Assembly (NCBI GenBank): GCA_900766915.1
Contig: CAAFXE010000364.1
Location: forward strand, 1 to 64,000
Direction of reading: 5' to 3'
Length of the DNA stretch: 64,000 nt
Source: Lachnospiraceae bacterium
GTDB lineage: Bacteria; Bacillota; Clostridia; Lachnospirales; Lachnospiraceae
In this document: piece after piece, positions 8,593-16,251 of the stretch
Layout: each line of letters starts with the position of its first letter
Position numbering within the stretch: the stretch's first letter is position 1
Made by a program: the position numbers and the translations under genes
The notes under the pieces: generated by a model
What the model saw: only the letters and a program-made list of their open reading frames with translations
Databases searched by the model: none
Told to the model about the DNA's origin: nothing

Positions 8593-9492
8593 ATGTTGGA
8601 AAAATTACAGAAATTGCTTGGAAAAACAAAAGTACTGACAGGGGAACCGATGGCTTCCCATACGACTTTTCGTATCGGAGGACCGGCAGATTATTTTGTA
8701 CTTCCGGAAAATGCAGAGGAACTTCAAGGTGTTTTAAAGCTTTGTGCTAAGGAACAGATGCCATACTTTATCCTGGGAAACGGCAGTAACCTGCTGGTAG
8801 GAGACAAGGGCTTTCGCGGTGTCGTTATTCAGCTTTATAAAAATTTTGATGGGATAGAGATTTTGGGAACTACCATCAAAGCAAGAGCCGGAGCCATGCT
8901 GATCCGAGTGGCAAAAGAAGCAGCAGGTGCAGGGCTTACGGGTCTGGAATTTGCATCAGGCATTCCGGGAACCATCGGGGGAGCTATGGTTATGAATGCC
9001 GGAGCCTACGGCGGCGAGATGAAGGATGTGGTAACTTCTGTTTTGGTTTTGACAAAAGAAGGAGAGATCAGGACACTTACGAAGGAGGAAATGAATTTCC
9101 GCTATCGTGGCAGTGTCATCGAAGATGAGGGCTACATTGTGCTGGAAACCGTGATGGAGTTGCAAAAAGGAGATCCGCTCGCCATCAAATCCCGCATGGA
9201 GGAGCTGCTGCTTCAAAGAAGAACAAAGCAGCCTGTGGAATATCCAAGTGCGGGAAGCACCTTCAAGCGTCCGGAAGGATATTTTGCAGGGAAACTGATT
9301 ATGGATGCAGGCCTTCGGGGATATCAGGTTGGCGGAGCGAAGGTTTCTGAAAAGCACTGTGGCTTTGTCATCAATGCCGGGGGAGCAACGGCGGCAGATG
9401 TGATGCAGCTGATGAAGGACGTATCTGAAAAGGTAGAGGAAAAATTTGGTGTGGGACTGGAACCGGAGGTAAAAAGGATCGGTCAGTTTTAA
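8593..9492 (+). CDS. murB: UDP-N-acetylenolpyruvoylglucosamine reductase (MurB)
   Basis: 299 residues, typical of the short Gram-positive form. MurB reduces UDP-GlcNAc-enolpyruvate to UDP-MurNAc with NADPH and FAD in cytoplasmic peptidoglycan precursor synthesis. Visible are the FAD-binding loop GNGSNLLVGD near 76, GTIGGAMVMNAGAYG near 130-144, and GSTFKRP near 222 with the proton-donor serine. AAGGAG is 5 bases before the ATG. It is followed 17 bases later by rapZ, a linkage common in Firmicutes. Confidence 0.96.
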   Translation: MLEKLQKLLGKTKVLTGEPMASHTTFRIGGPADYFVLPENAEELQGVLKLCAKEQMPYFILGNGSNLLVGDKGFRGVVIQLYKNFDGIEILGTTIKARAGAMLIRVAKEAAGAGLTGLEFASGIPGTIGGAMVMNAGAYGGEMKDVVTSVLVLTKEGEIRTLTKEEMNFRYRGSVIEDEGYIVLETVMELQKGDPLAIKSRMEELLLQRRTKQPVEYPSAGSTFKRPEGYFAGKLIMDAGLRGYQVGGAKVSEKHCGFVINAGGATAADVMQLMKDVSEKVEEKFGVGLEPEVKRIGQF

Positions 9493-9509
9493 ACAATGGG
9501 GGAATTTAC

Positions 9510-10388
9510 ATGAGATTTGTGTTTGTGACAGGAATGTCCGGAGGGGGGAAAAGCACAGCGCGTAAGATGCTGGAAGATCAGGGATATTTCTGTGTAGACA
9601 ATCTGCCCTTTGCCATGATTCCCATTTTTATGGAAATGGCAACCAAGGGCGGTGGAAAAATGGAAAAGGTGGCCTTATGTGTGGATGCCAGAAGCGGCAG
9701 CAACTTTGAGGAGCTGGAACATATTCTGGAGGAAGTGACTTTAAAGGGCTATCCTTACGAGATCCTGTTTATGGAATGTGAAGATGCTGTTTTGATCAAG
9801 CGTTATAAAGAAACGAGAAGAGCCCATCCCATGGCACCGGGAGAGCGGATCGAGACAGGGATTGCAAGGGAGAGAGAAGCACTGGCTTTTTTAAAGTCCC
9901 ATGCAGATTACATTATTGATACAAGTAATCTTCTGACAAGAGAGTTAAAGACTCAGATCGACAAGATTTTTGTTCAGAATCAGGAGTTTAAAAATCTGGT
10001 GATCACCGTATTATCCTTCGGATTCAAATATGGGATTCCAAGCGATGCTGATCTTGTATTTGATGTCCGTTTTCTTCCGAATCCTTTTTATTATGACGAA
10101 ATGAGACCCCTGACGGGTCAGGATGCATTGGTCCATGATTATGTCATGGATTTTGATGTGGCAAAAGAATTTTTGAAGAAGCTGACAGATCTGGTGAAGT
10201 TCCTCATACCGAATTATGCCAGTGAGGGAAAAAACCAGCTGGTGATCGCTGTGGGCTGTACCGGAGGAAAACATCGTTCTGTAACGTTGGCCATGGAGCT
10301 TTATGAAGCTTTGAAAGGCGATCAGAATTACGCCATTAAGATTGAACACAGGGATATTGAGAAGGACGCAAAACGGTCCGGAAATTGA
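9510..10388 (+). CDS. rapZ: RapZ/YvcJ nucleotide-binding protein
   Basis: 292 residues. The P-loop is GMSGGGKST at 8-16 (usually GMSGAGKS in relatives). The conserved C-terminal domain is present, including SFGFKYG, DVRFLPNP and GCTGGKHRSV. In Enterobacteria RapZ controls glucosamine-6-phosphate synthase through small RNAs; in Firmicutes YvcJ is an ATP/GTP-binding protein linked to envelope metabolism and competence. It lies between murB and whiA. In Bacillus yvcK sits between yvcJ and whiA; that gene is absent here. Confidence 0.93.
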   Translation: MRFVFVTGMSGGGKSTARKMLEDQGYFCVDNLPFAMIPIFMEMATKGGGKMEKVALCVDARSGSNFEELEHILEEVTLKGYPYEILFMECEDAVLIKRYKETRRAHPMAPGERIETGIAREREALAFLKSHADYIIDTSNLLTRELKTQIDKIFVQNQEFKNLVITVLSFGFKYGIPSDADLVFDVRFLPNPFYYDEMRPLTGQDALVHDYVMDFDVAKEFLKKLTDLVKFLIPNYASEGKNQLVIAVGCTGGKHRSVTLAMELYEALKGDQNYAIKIEHRDIEKDAKRSGN

Positions 10389-10396
10389 GGAAAAAC

Positions 10397-11095
10397 ATGT
10401 CATTTTCTTCCAAAGTGAAAGAGGAATTACTTACAATTTCAAGAAAAGACTTTACTTTAACAGAAAAAACAAGTAAGATGACTAAAAAAGGATGGAAGGA
10501 TTGTCACGATAGGGAGAAACGTCGAACTATCAGAGAAGCATTTATACAATCCGGATCCATCAGTGACCCTGAGAAATTTTATCATCTGGAGATCGTTTTT
10601 TCCTCCCGTGAGGAAGCGGAAAAGATCCGGCAGCTGATGGAAGACTATGATCTTGAAGGGAAGATTGCTGTCAGGAAGGGTCATTATGTTGTTTACTTAA
10701 AGGAAGGTTCGCAGATTGCGGATATGCTCCGTGTGATGGAAGCATCCATGGCCCTGATGGAATTCGAAAATATTCGAATCGTGAAGGAGATGAGAAACTC
10801 CATTAACCGTCAGGTGAATTGCGAAGCCGCTAATTTAGGAAAAACAATTTCAGCTGCAGTAAAGCAGGTGGAAGACATCCGGTATATCTGCAGCACCGTC
10901 GGGCTTGATAATATACCTGAAAGCCTGGCAGATACTGCCAGAATGCGTCTACAGTATCCGGAAGCCACCCTGAAGGAATTGGGAGAGCTTTTGGATCCTC
11001 CTCTTGGAAAATCGGGCGTAAATCATCGGCTGAAAAAGCTGGGTGAGCTGGCAGAAGAATTGAGGAGTCAAAGGGAGGAGAAACTAAATGATTAA
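10397..11095 (+). CDS. whiA: WhiA-family DNA-binding protein with a large internal deletion
   Basis: 232 residues, against about 316 in Bacillus WhiA. The first residues (MSFSSKVKEEL) match the family start. A 30-residue charged linker (about 15-46, rich in K/T/R) then replaces most of the first LAGLIDADG-like repeat. From REAFIQSGSISDPEK onward the protein is normal: MRNSINRQVNCEAANLGK near 136, and the C-terminal helix-turn-helix LGKSGVNHRLKKLGELAEEL. The frame is open throughout, so it is a shortened protein rather than a frameshift. GAGG at 10387 supports the ATG at 10397 over an upstream TTG. It overlaps the crh-like gene by 8 bases. Whether it still binds chromosomal sites is unknown. 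Confidence 0.9.
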   Translation: MSFSSKVKEELLTISRKDFTLTEKTSKMTKKGWKDCHDREKRRTIREAFIQSGSISDPEKFYHLEIVFSSREEAEKIRQLMEDYDLEGKIAVRKGHYVVYLKEGSQIADMLRVMEASMALMEFENIRIVKEMRNSINRQVNCEAANLGKTISAAVKQVEDIRYICSTVGLDNIPESLADTARMRLQYPEATLKELGELLDPPLGKSGVNHRLKKLGELAEELRSQREEKLND

Positions 11096-11342
11096 GAAAA
11101 AAATGACAATTCAGTTGCAGTCTGGATTGGAAGCTCGTCCGGTGGCACTTTTGGTGCAGGTGGCAAGTCAGCATGAATGTAGTATTTACGTGGAGGCAGA
11201 CAATAAAAAGGTCAATGCGAAAAGTATTATGGGTATGATGACTTTGGGACTCGCACCGGGTGAGGAAGTAACGGTAACTGCAGACGGAGCAGACGAAGAA
11301 GAAGCAATTATGAGCATTGAACAGTATCTGTCCGCAAAATAA
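11088..11342 (+). CDS. crh: Crh-like HPr homologue with Glu at position 15
   Basis: 84 residues with the HPr fold signature. The phosphocarrier histidine of HPr (GLHARP) is replaced by Glu15 (GLEARP), so PTS phosphotransfer is not possible. Regulatory Ser46 is kept (NAKSIMG). In Bacillus, Crh has Gln15 and acts with CcpA after HPr-kinase phosphorylation of Ser46; it is encoded just after whiA, as here. A catabolite-regulation role is therefore the best inference. The negative charge at 15 could mimic phospho-His. A true His15 HPr is encoded at 28935-29195. Confidence 0.85.
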   Translation: MIKKKMTIQLQSGLEARPVALLVQVASQHECSIYVEADNKKVNAKSIMGMMTLGLAPGEEVTVTADGADEEEAIMSIEQYLSAK

Positions 11343-11353
11343 AAAGTTAACGA

Positions 11354-11385
11354 TGGCTCTGCTACGGAAGTGGCAGAGCTATTTT
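11354..11385 (+). terminator. Terminator after the crh-like gene
   Basis: TGGCTCTGC pairs with GCAGAGCTA around a 10-base loop and is followed by TTTTA. It ends the murB-rapZ-whiA-crh run. Confidence 0.7.
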
Positions 11386-11411
11386 AAAGCGAAGCTTAAG
11401 AGGGAGAAATT

Positions 11412-12758
11412 ATGAAAAATGATATGACGGTTGGAAGCCCGGTGAAGCTGATCATTGCATTTGCAATCCCGATCTTCATCGGAAACCTGTTTCAAAATTT
11501 TTACAATATCGTAGATACCATGATTGTAGGACGCTTTGTAGGTGTGAATGCACTGGCCGCTGTGGGAAGTACCGGATCCATTATGTTCTGCGTTCAGGGA
11601 CTGGCCATGGGTATGACCACCGGTTTTGGGGTAGTGATCTCTCAAAAGTTCGGAGCAAGGGATGAAAAAGGTGTGCGGCATCATGTGGTGATGTCCGCAT
11701 ATTTGACGGCTGTCATTGCATTATCAGCCACAGCCGTTTTGTTATTGGTGCTTCACAGGGTATTGCGTATTATGAATACTCCGGAAGAAATCTTTGGGGA
11801 TGCAGCTACCTATCTGACAATTATTTTCGCGGGATTCCTTGTGACCATGGCATATAACCTGTTTGCAGCGATCTTACGTGCCATTGGAGACAGTAAAACG
11901 CCGCTGTATTTTCTCATTCTGTCATCGGTCTTAAATATTTTACTGGATCTTCTGCTGGTGATCACCTTCCGCATGGGAGTAGCAGGCGTCGCTTTTGCCA
12001 CAGTGATTGCACAGGCAGCTTCCGCAGTGCTTTGTTTCTTTTATATGATGAAGAAGTATCCGGAAATTATGCATTCCGCTAAGGAAGAACGCAAGATATC
12101 TTTCAGGAATATGGGAATTCTTATGGGCATGGGGATTCCTATGGCACTGCAGTTTTCCATCACAGCCCTTGGAACCATGATCGTACAGTCTACCTTAAAT
12201 CTTCTGGGAGAGACAGCCATTGCCGCTTACACAGCTGCTCAGAAGCTTCAAAGCCTTGTGGGACAGCCCTATATTGCACTGGGAACAGCCATGGCAACCT
12301 ATTGCGGGCAGAATGCGGGAGCCGGAGATTTTGCAAGGATCAAAGAAGGCTTCAAAAAATGTATGCTGGTGCTGATGGTAACGGTAGTCATCACATTTTT
12401 TATGGCGAGAATTTTTGGTGGTCTGGGAACGATGTTATTTGTGGATGGTAGTGAAACCGAGGTAATCCGTATGTCCCGGGAATATTTCTCCATTGCCTCC
12501 TGGTTTTATCCGTTCCTTGCATCTATCTTTATTTTCAGAAATGCATTGCAGGGAATCGGCTACGGCATAGATGCCATGATGGGAGGCATTTTTGAACTGG
12601 CAGCCAGAGGATTTTTGATCAAACTCATTGGAACCGGTTTTGGATATGCAGGAATCTGCTTTTGTGATCCCGCAGCATGGATTGCAGCCTTGATTCCACT
12701 CATACCTTTGTACTATTATCGAATTAGAAAAACTCAAAATTCTTATGAAAGGAAGTAA
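11412..12758 (+). CDS. MATE-family multidrug/toxin efflux transporter
   Basis: 448 residues with about 12 hydrophobic segments in two related halves. The N-terminus (AIPIFIGNLFQNFYNIVDTM, then VGRFVGVNALAAVG) is the DinF/NorM-like MATE opening, and the second half restarts near MGIPMALQFSITALG. It should be an inner-membrane Na+- or H+-coupled exporter of cationic or drug-like compounds. GAGGGAGAAATT precedes the ATG. The stop lies inside repeat B3. Substrate cannot be predicted from sequence. Confidence 0.9.
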   Translation: MKNDMTVGSPVKLIIAFAIPIFIGNLFQNFYNIVDTMIVGRFVGVNALAAVGSTGSIMFCVQGLAMGMTTGFGVVISQKFGARDEKGVRHHVVMSAYLTAVIALSATAVLLLVLHRVLRIMNTPEEIFGDAATYLTIIFAGFLVTMAYNLFAAILRAIGDSKTPLYFLILSSVLNILLDLLLVITFRMGVAGVAFATVIAQAASAVLCFFYMMKKYPEIMHSAKEERKISFRNMGILMGMGIPMALQFSITALGTMIVQSTLNLLGETAIAAYTAAQKLQSLVGQPYIALGTAMATYCGQNAGAGDFARIKEGFKKCMLVLMVTVVITFFMARIFGGLGTMLFVDGSETEVIRMSREYFSIASWFYPFLASIFIFRNALQGIGYGIDAMMGGIFELAARGFLIKLIGTGFGYAGICFCDPAAWIAALIPLIPLYYYRIRKTQNSYERK

Positions 12759-12798
12759 TTGTTCAGAAGCCACTATCCGGAAGGTATTGAACAGATAC
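12755..12798 (+). repeat. Repeat family B, internally deleted copy B3
   Basis: GTAATTGTTCA at the left and TGAACAGATAC at the right are the family ends, with GGAAGGTA before the right end as in copies B1 and B2. The AGCAAAAATCCAT hairpin of the long copies is missing. It overlaps the MATE stop codon. Confidence 0.65.
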
Positions 12799-12815
12799 GA
12801 AGGGAAACAAAAAAG

Positions 12816-14597
12816 ATGAAGCTTGAAAAATTAAGAAATTTAATGAATAGAGAAGGAATGGATTACTATCTCATTCCTACAGATGATTTCCACAGCTCTG
12901 AATACGTGGGAGATCATTTTAAAACAAGAGCCTGGATCTCCGGCTTCACCGGAAGTGCAGGAACCTTGCTCATCGGCAAAGACTTTGCAGGCCTTTGGAC
13001 AGACGGAAGATATTTTCTGCAGGCAGCTAATCAGCTTCAGGGGACCGGAATAGAACTGATGAAAATGGGTGAGGAAGGTGTTCCGACCCTGATAGCCTAT
13101 TTAAAAGAACATCTTACAGAAGGCATGACGCTGGGCTTTGACGGAAGATGTGTAAGCTCCTGCTTTATAGAAGATTTAAAAAAAGAACTTGGAGATGTGA
13201 AAGTTCATTTTTCCTATGAAAAAGATCTGGCAGGAGAAATCTGGGAGGACAGACCTGCACTTTCCAGAAAACCGGCATGGTTTTTAGAGGAAGAAGGGTG
13301 TGGTGCTTCCCGTAAGGAAAAGCTTGCCCTTGTCAGAGAAGAAATGAAGAAGAAAGATGCAAAAGGCTTACTCCTGACTTCCCTGGATGAAATTGCATGG
13401 CTTTTGAACCTTCGAGGAAACGATGTGGCTTACAATCCGGTGGTCCTTTCCTTCTGTCTGATTACAGAAAAAGAAGTACGTCTCTTTATTCAGAAAGGTG
13501 TTTTGAATGCTGAGCAGGAGATTGCCTTTGTGATGGAAGGTATCCTTTTGGACTCCTATCTTCATGTTTATGAATATGTAAAAACCTTAGATCAGGAAAG
13601 CATCTGGATAGACCATCAAAAGACCAGCTATGCTCTCATGGAAAATCTTCCGAAAGAGATGAAGGTGATAAAGGAGCTCTCCCCGGTAGCACTTATGAAA
13701 TGTGTGAAGAATGCCAAAGAGCAGGAAAACATGAAAAAGGCTCACTTAAAAGATGGTGTTGCCATGACAAAATTCATGTACTGGTTAAAGACCAACGTGG
13801 GAAAAGTAGAAATGGACGAAATTTCCGTTGCAGAAAAATCAAAGGAATTTCGTGCAAAGCAGGAAGGTTTTGTGGAAGAAAGCTTTGATGCAATTTGTGG
13901 CTACGGTCCTCACGGAGCTATTATTCATTACAGTGCGACACCCCAGTCCAGTGCCAAAGTAGAGGCAAAAGGACTTCTTTTGCTGGACAGCGGCGCCCAG
14001 TATTTAGACGGTACCACAGATATCACAAGAACCTTTGCCTTAGGGGAAGTAAGCGAGGAAGCAAAGAAGCATTTTACCATGGTGCTTCGCAGTAACCTGC
14101 AGCTTGGAGCTGTGAAATTCAAGGAAGGCTGCACCGGAGAAAATCTGGATATTCTCGCCAGAGCACCTTTCTGGGAGGAAGGACTGGATTATAATCACGG
14201 CACAGGTCATGGCGTTGGATATGTGTTAAATGTACATGAAGCACCGGGCAGGATCATGTGGAAGAAACGTCCGGGATTTGACAAGGAGGATGGGGCATTG
14301 AAGGAAGGAATGATCCTTTCCAATGAACCGGGATTTTATCTGGAAGGGCAGTATGGCATCCGTCTGGAAAATCTGATGCTCTGCAAAAAGACAGAAAAAA
14401 CATCTTACGGTCAGTTTATGGAATTTGAGACTATCACTCTTGTACCAATTGATCTGGATGCCGTCGATGTGTCATTGTTAAATGAAAGAGAAAAACAGCT
14501 GTTAAACGATTACCACAGCAGAGTCTATGAGGAGATTGTTTCCTATATGACAGAGGAAGAAGCAAAATGGCTTAAAAACGCAACAAGAGCTGTATAA
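12816..14597 (+). CDS. Aminopeptidase P family (M24B Xaa-Pro) metallopeptidase
   Basis: 593 residues, the long three-domain form: two creatinase-like N-terminal domains (to about 310) and a C-terminal pita-bread peptidase. Metal ligands are visible in LDSGAQYLDGTTDITRTF (two Asp), YNHGTGHGVGYVLNVHE (His) and ILSNEPGFYLEGQYGIRLEN (two Glu). It should release N-terminal residues before proline in the cytoplasm. A longer upstream frame begins inside repeat B3; the ATG at 12816 after GAAGGG at 12799-12804 starts the conserved MKLEKLRNLM and is preferred. Confidence 0.93.
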   Translation: MKLEKLRNLMNREGMDYYLIPTDDFHSSEYVGDHFKTRAWISGFTGSAGTLLIGKDFAGLWTDGRYFLQAANQLQGTGIELMKMGEEGVPTLIAYLKEHLTEGMTLGFDGRCVSSCFIEDLKKELGDVKVHFSYEKDLAGEIWEDRPALSRKPAWFLEEEGCGASRKEKLALVREEMKKKDAKGLLLTSLDEIAWLLNLRGNDVAYNPVVLSFCLITEKEVRLFIQKGVLNAEQEIAFVMEGILLDSYLHVYEYVKTLDQESIWIDHQKTSYALMENLPKEMKVIKELSPVALMKCVKNAKEQENMKKAHLKDGVAMTKFMYWLKTNVGKVEMDEISVAEKSKEFRAKQEGFVEESFDAICGYGPHGAIIHYSATPQSSAKVEAKGLLLLDSGAQYLDGTTDITRTFALGEVSEEAKKHFTMVLRSNLQLGAVKFKEGCTGENLDILARAPFWEEGLDYNHGTGHGVGYVLNVHEAPGRIMWKKRPGFDKEDGALKEGMILSNEPGFYLEGQYGIRLENLMLCKKTEKTSYGQFMEFETITLVPIDLDAVDVSLLNEREKQLLNDYHSRVYEEIVSYMTEEEAKWLKNATRAV

Positions 14598-14609
14598 GGA
14601 GAGAAGGAC

Positions 14610-15362
14610 ATGGAAGCATACAGTGGCTTTGCAGCAGTCTATGATTTATTCATGGATAATATTCCTTATGAAGAATGGACAGACTATGTCAGAGAGCTTT
14701 TCCGGGAAGAAGGAATCAAAGAAGGTATCTTACTGGATCTGGGATGCGGTACCGGCAGTGTGACAGAGCTTTTAGCCCGGGCAGGCTTTGATATGATCGG
14801 CATTGATAATTCAGAGGAAATGCTGGAGATTGCCATGGAAAAGCGGGAACAGTCCGGACTGGACATTTTGTATCTTTTACAGGATATGAGAGAGTTCGAG
14901 CTTTACGGAACAGTCAGGGGCGTGGTAAGTATCTGCGATTCCATGAACTATATTTTAGAGGATGATGATCTTCTTACCGTATTCAGGCTGGTACATAACT
15001 ACCTGGACAACGAGGGAATCTTTATCTTTGATCTCAATACCATGTACAAATATGAGACGATTCTTGCAGACAATACCTTTGCGGAGGATCGGGAGGAATC
15101 CGGCTTCATTTGGGAAAACTACTATGATGAAGAGGAGGAGATCAACCAGTATGATCTGTCTTTGTATGTAAGAGAAGAGGACGGAAGATACCGGAAATAT
15201 GAAGAAACACATTTGCAGCGTGCCTACAGACAGGAGCAGGTGGAAGAACTGATCAGAGAGTCAGGCCTGCAGCTCCTTCATGTGTATGATGCATTTACAA
15301 AGAATTTACCGGCCGAAGATTCAGAGCGGATCTATTTTGTCTGCAGGCGTCCGGCCAGATAG
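14610..15362 (+). CDS. Class I SAM-dependent methyltransferase
   Basis: 250 residues. The SAM-binding motif I is LLDLGCGTGSVTELLARAG at about 41-59, followed by acidic motif II GIDNSEEML. The opening YSGFAAVYDLFMDNIPYEEW is typical of a Firmicutes methyltransferase family of unknown substrate. It lies 12 bases after the peptidase and 9 bases before hslO, so it is probably in one operon. No substrate is assignable. Confidence 0.88.
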   Translation: MEAYSGFAAVYDLFMDNIPYEEWTDYVRELFREEGIKEGILLDLGCGTGSVTELLARAGFDMIGIDNSEEMLEIAMEKREQSGLDILYLLQDMREFELYGTVRGVVSICDSMNYILEDDDLLTVFRLVHNYLDNEGIFIFDLNTMYKYETILADNTFAEDREESGFIWENYYDEEEEINQYDLSLYVREEDGRYRKYEETHLQRAYRQEQVEELIRESGLQLLHVYDAFTKNLPAEDSERIYFVCRRPAR

Positions 15363-15371
15363 GAGTTTATG

Positions 15372-16250
15372 ATGGGAGATTATATTGTAAGAGCCATGGC
15401 GGCAGGCCAGCAGATCCGTGCCTTTGCCATTACATCGAAAGAACTGGTGGAAAAGGCGAGAGAAGCGCACAATACCAGTCCGGTAGCCACTGCAGCTTTA
15501 GGAAGACTCTTAAGCGCAGGTGCTATGATGGGTGTCATGATGAAGGGAGAAAAAGACGTTTTAACTCTTCAGATGAAAGGAAGCGGTCCCCTGGGTGGCA
15601 ATACTGTCACTGCAGACAGTAAAGGAAATGTGAAAGGTTATGTAGATAATCCAAATGTGATCCTTCCTCCAAACAAAGATGGAAAACTGGATGTGGGCGG
15701 TGCCATTGGTGTTGGTATTTTAAATGTCATCAAGGATCTGGGATTAAAGGAACCCTACAATGGTTCCGTAGAGTTAAAGACCGGTGAGATCGGAGACGAT
15801 CTGACGTATTATTTTGCTGCCAGTGAGCAGGTACCCTCTGCCGTTGGGCTTGGTGTATTGATGAACAAGGACAATACAGTAAAACAGGCCGGTGGATTTA
15901 TCATTCAGCTTATGCCGTTTATTGCGGATGAAGTTGTAGATAAACTGGAAGCAAAGCTTGCGGGTGTCAAGAGCGTTACAGCCATGCTGGATGGTGGCTA
16001 CACACCGGAAATGATCTTAGAGGAGCTTTTGGGAGAGTTCGGATTGGAGATCACGGATACCATGCCGACACAGTTTTACTGTAACTGTGACAGAGCCCGT
16101 GTAGAAAAAGCTCTGATTGGTGCAGGACGAGCAGCATTAAATGAAATGGTGCAGGACGGAAAGACCATCGAAGTGAACTGTCACTTCTGTAATGAGAAGT
16201 ATGAATTTACAGTGGAAGATCTAAAGGAGCTTATCAGAAGGAGCAAATAG
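15372..16250 (+). CDS. hslO: Redox-regulated chaperone Hsp33 (HslO)
   Basis: 292 residues. The N-terminal chaperone core is followed by the zinc-binding switch: CNC near 237-239 and CHFC near 270-273, the four cysteines that release zinc and activate holdase function on oxidation. Two adjacent ATGs are possible (15369, 15372); the second is 6 bases from AGGAG and is used. The conserved opening GDYIVRAMAAGQQIRAFAI is intact. The stop is one base from the nadE start. Confidence 0.96.
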   Translation: MGDYIVRAMAAGQQIRAFAITSKELVEKAREAHNTSPVATAALGRLLSAGAMMGVMMKGEKDVLTLQMKGSGPLGGNTVTADSKGNVKGYVDNPNVILPPNKDGKLDVGGAIGVGILNVIKDLGLKEPYNGSVELKTGEIGDDLTYYFAASEQVPSAVGLGVLMNKDNTVKQAGGFIIQLMPFIADEVVDKLEAKLAGVKSVTAMLDGGYTPEMILEELLGEFGLEITDTMPTQFYCNCDRARVEKALIGAGRAALNEMVQDGKTIEVNCHFCNEKYEFTVEDLKELIRRSK

Positions 16251-16251
16251 T

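Noticed and set aside
11088..11342. Ordinary PTS HPr
   Set aside because: The catalytic His15 is Glu, so it cannot act as a PTS phosphocarrier.
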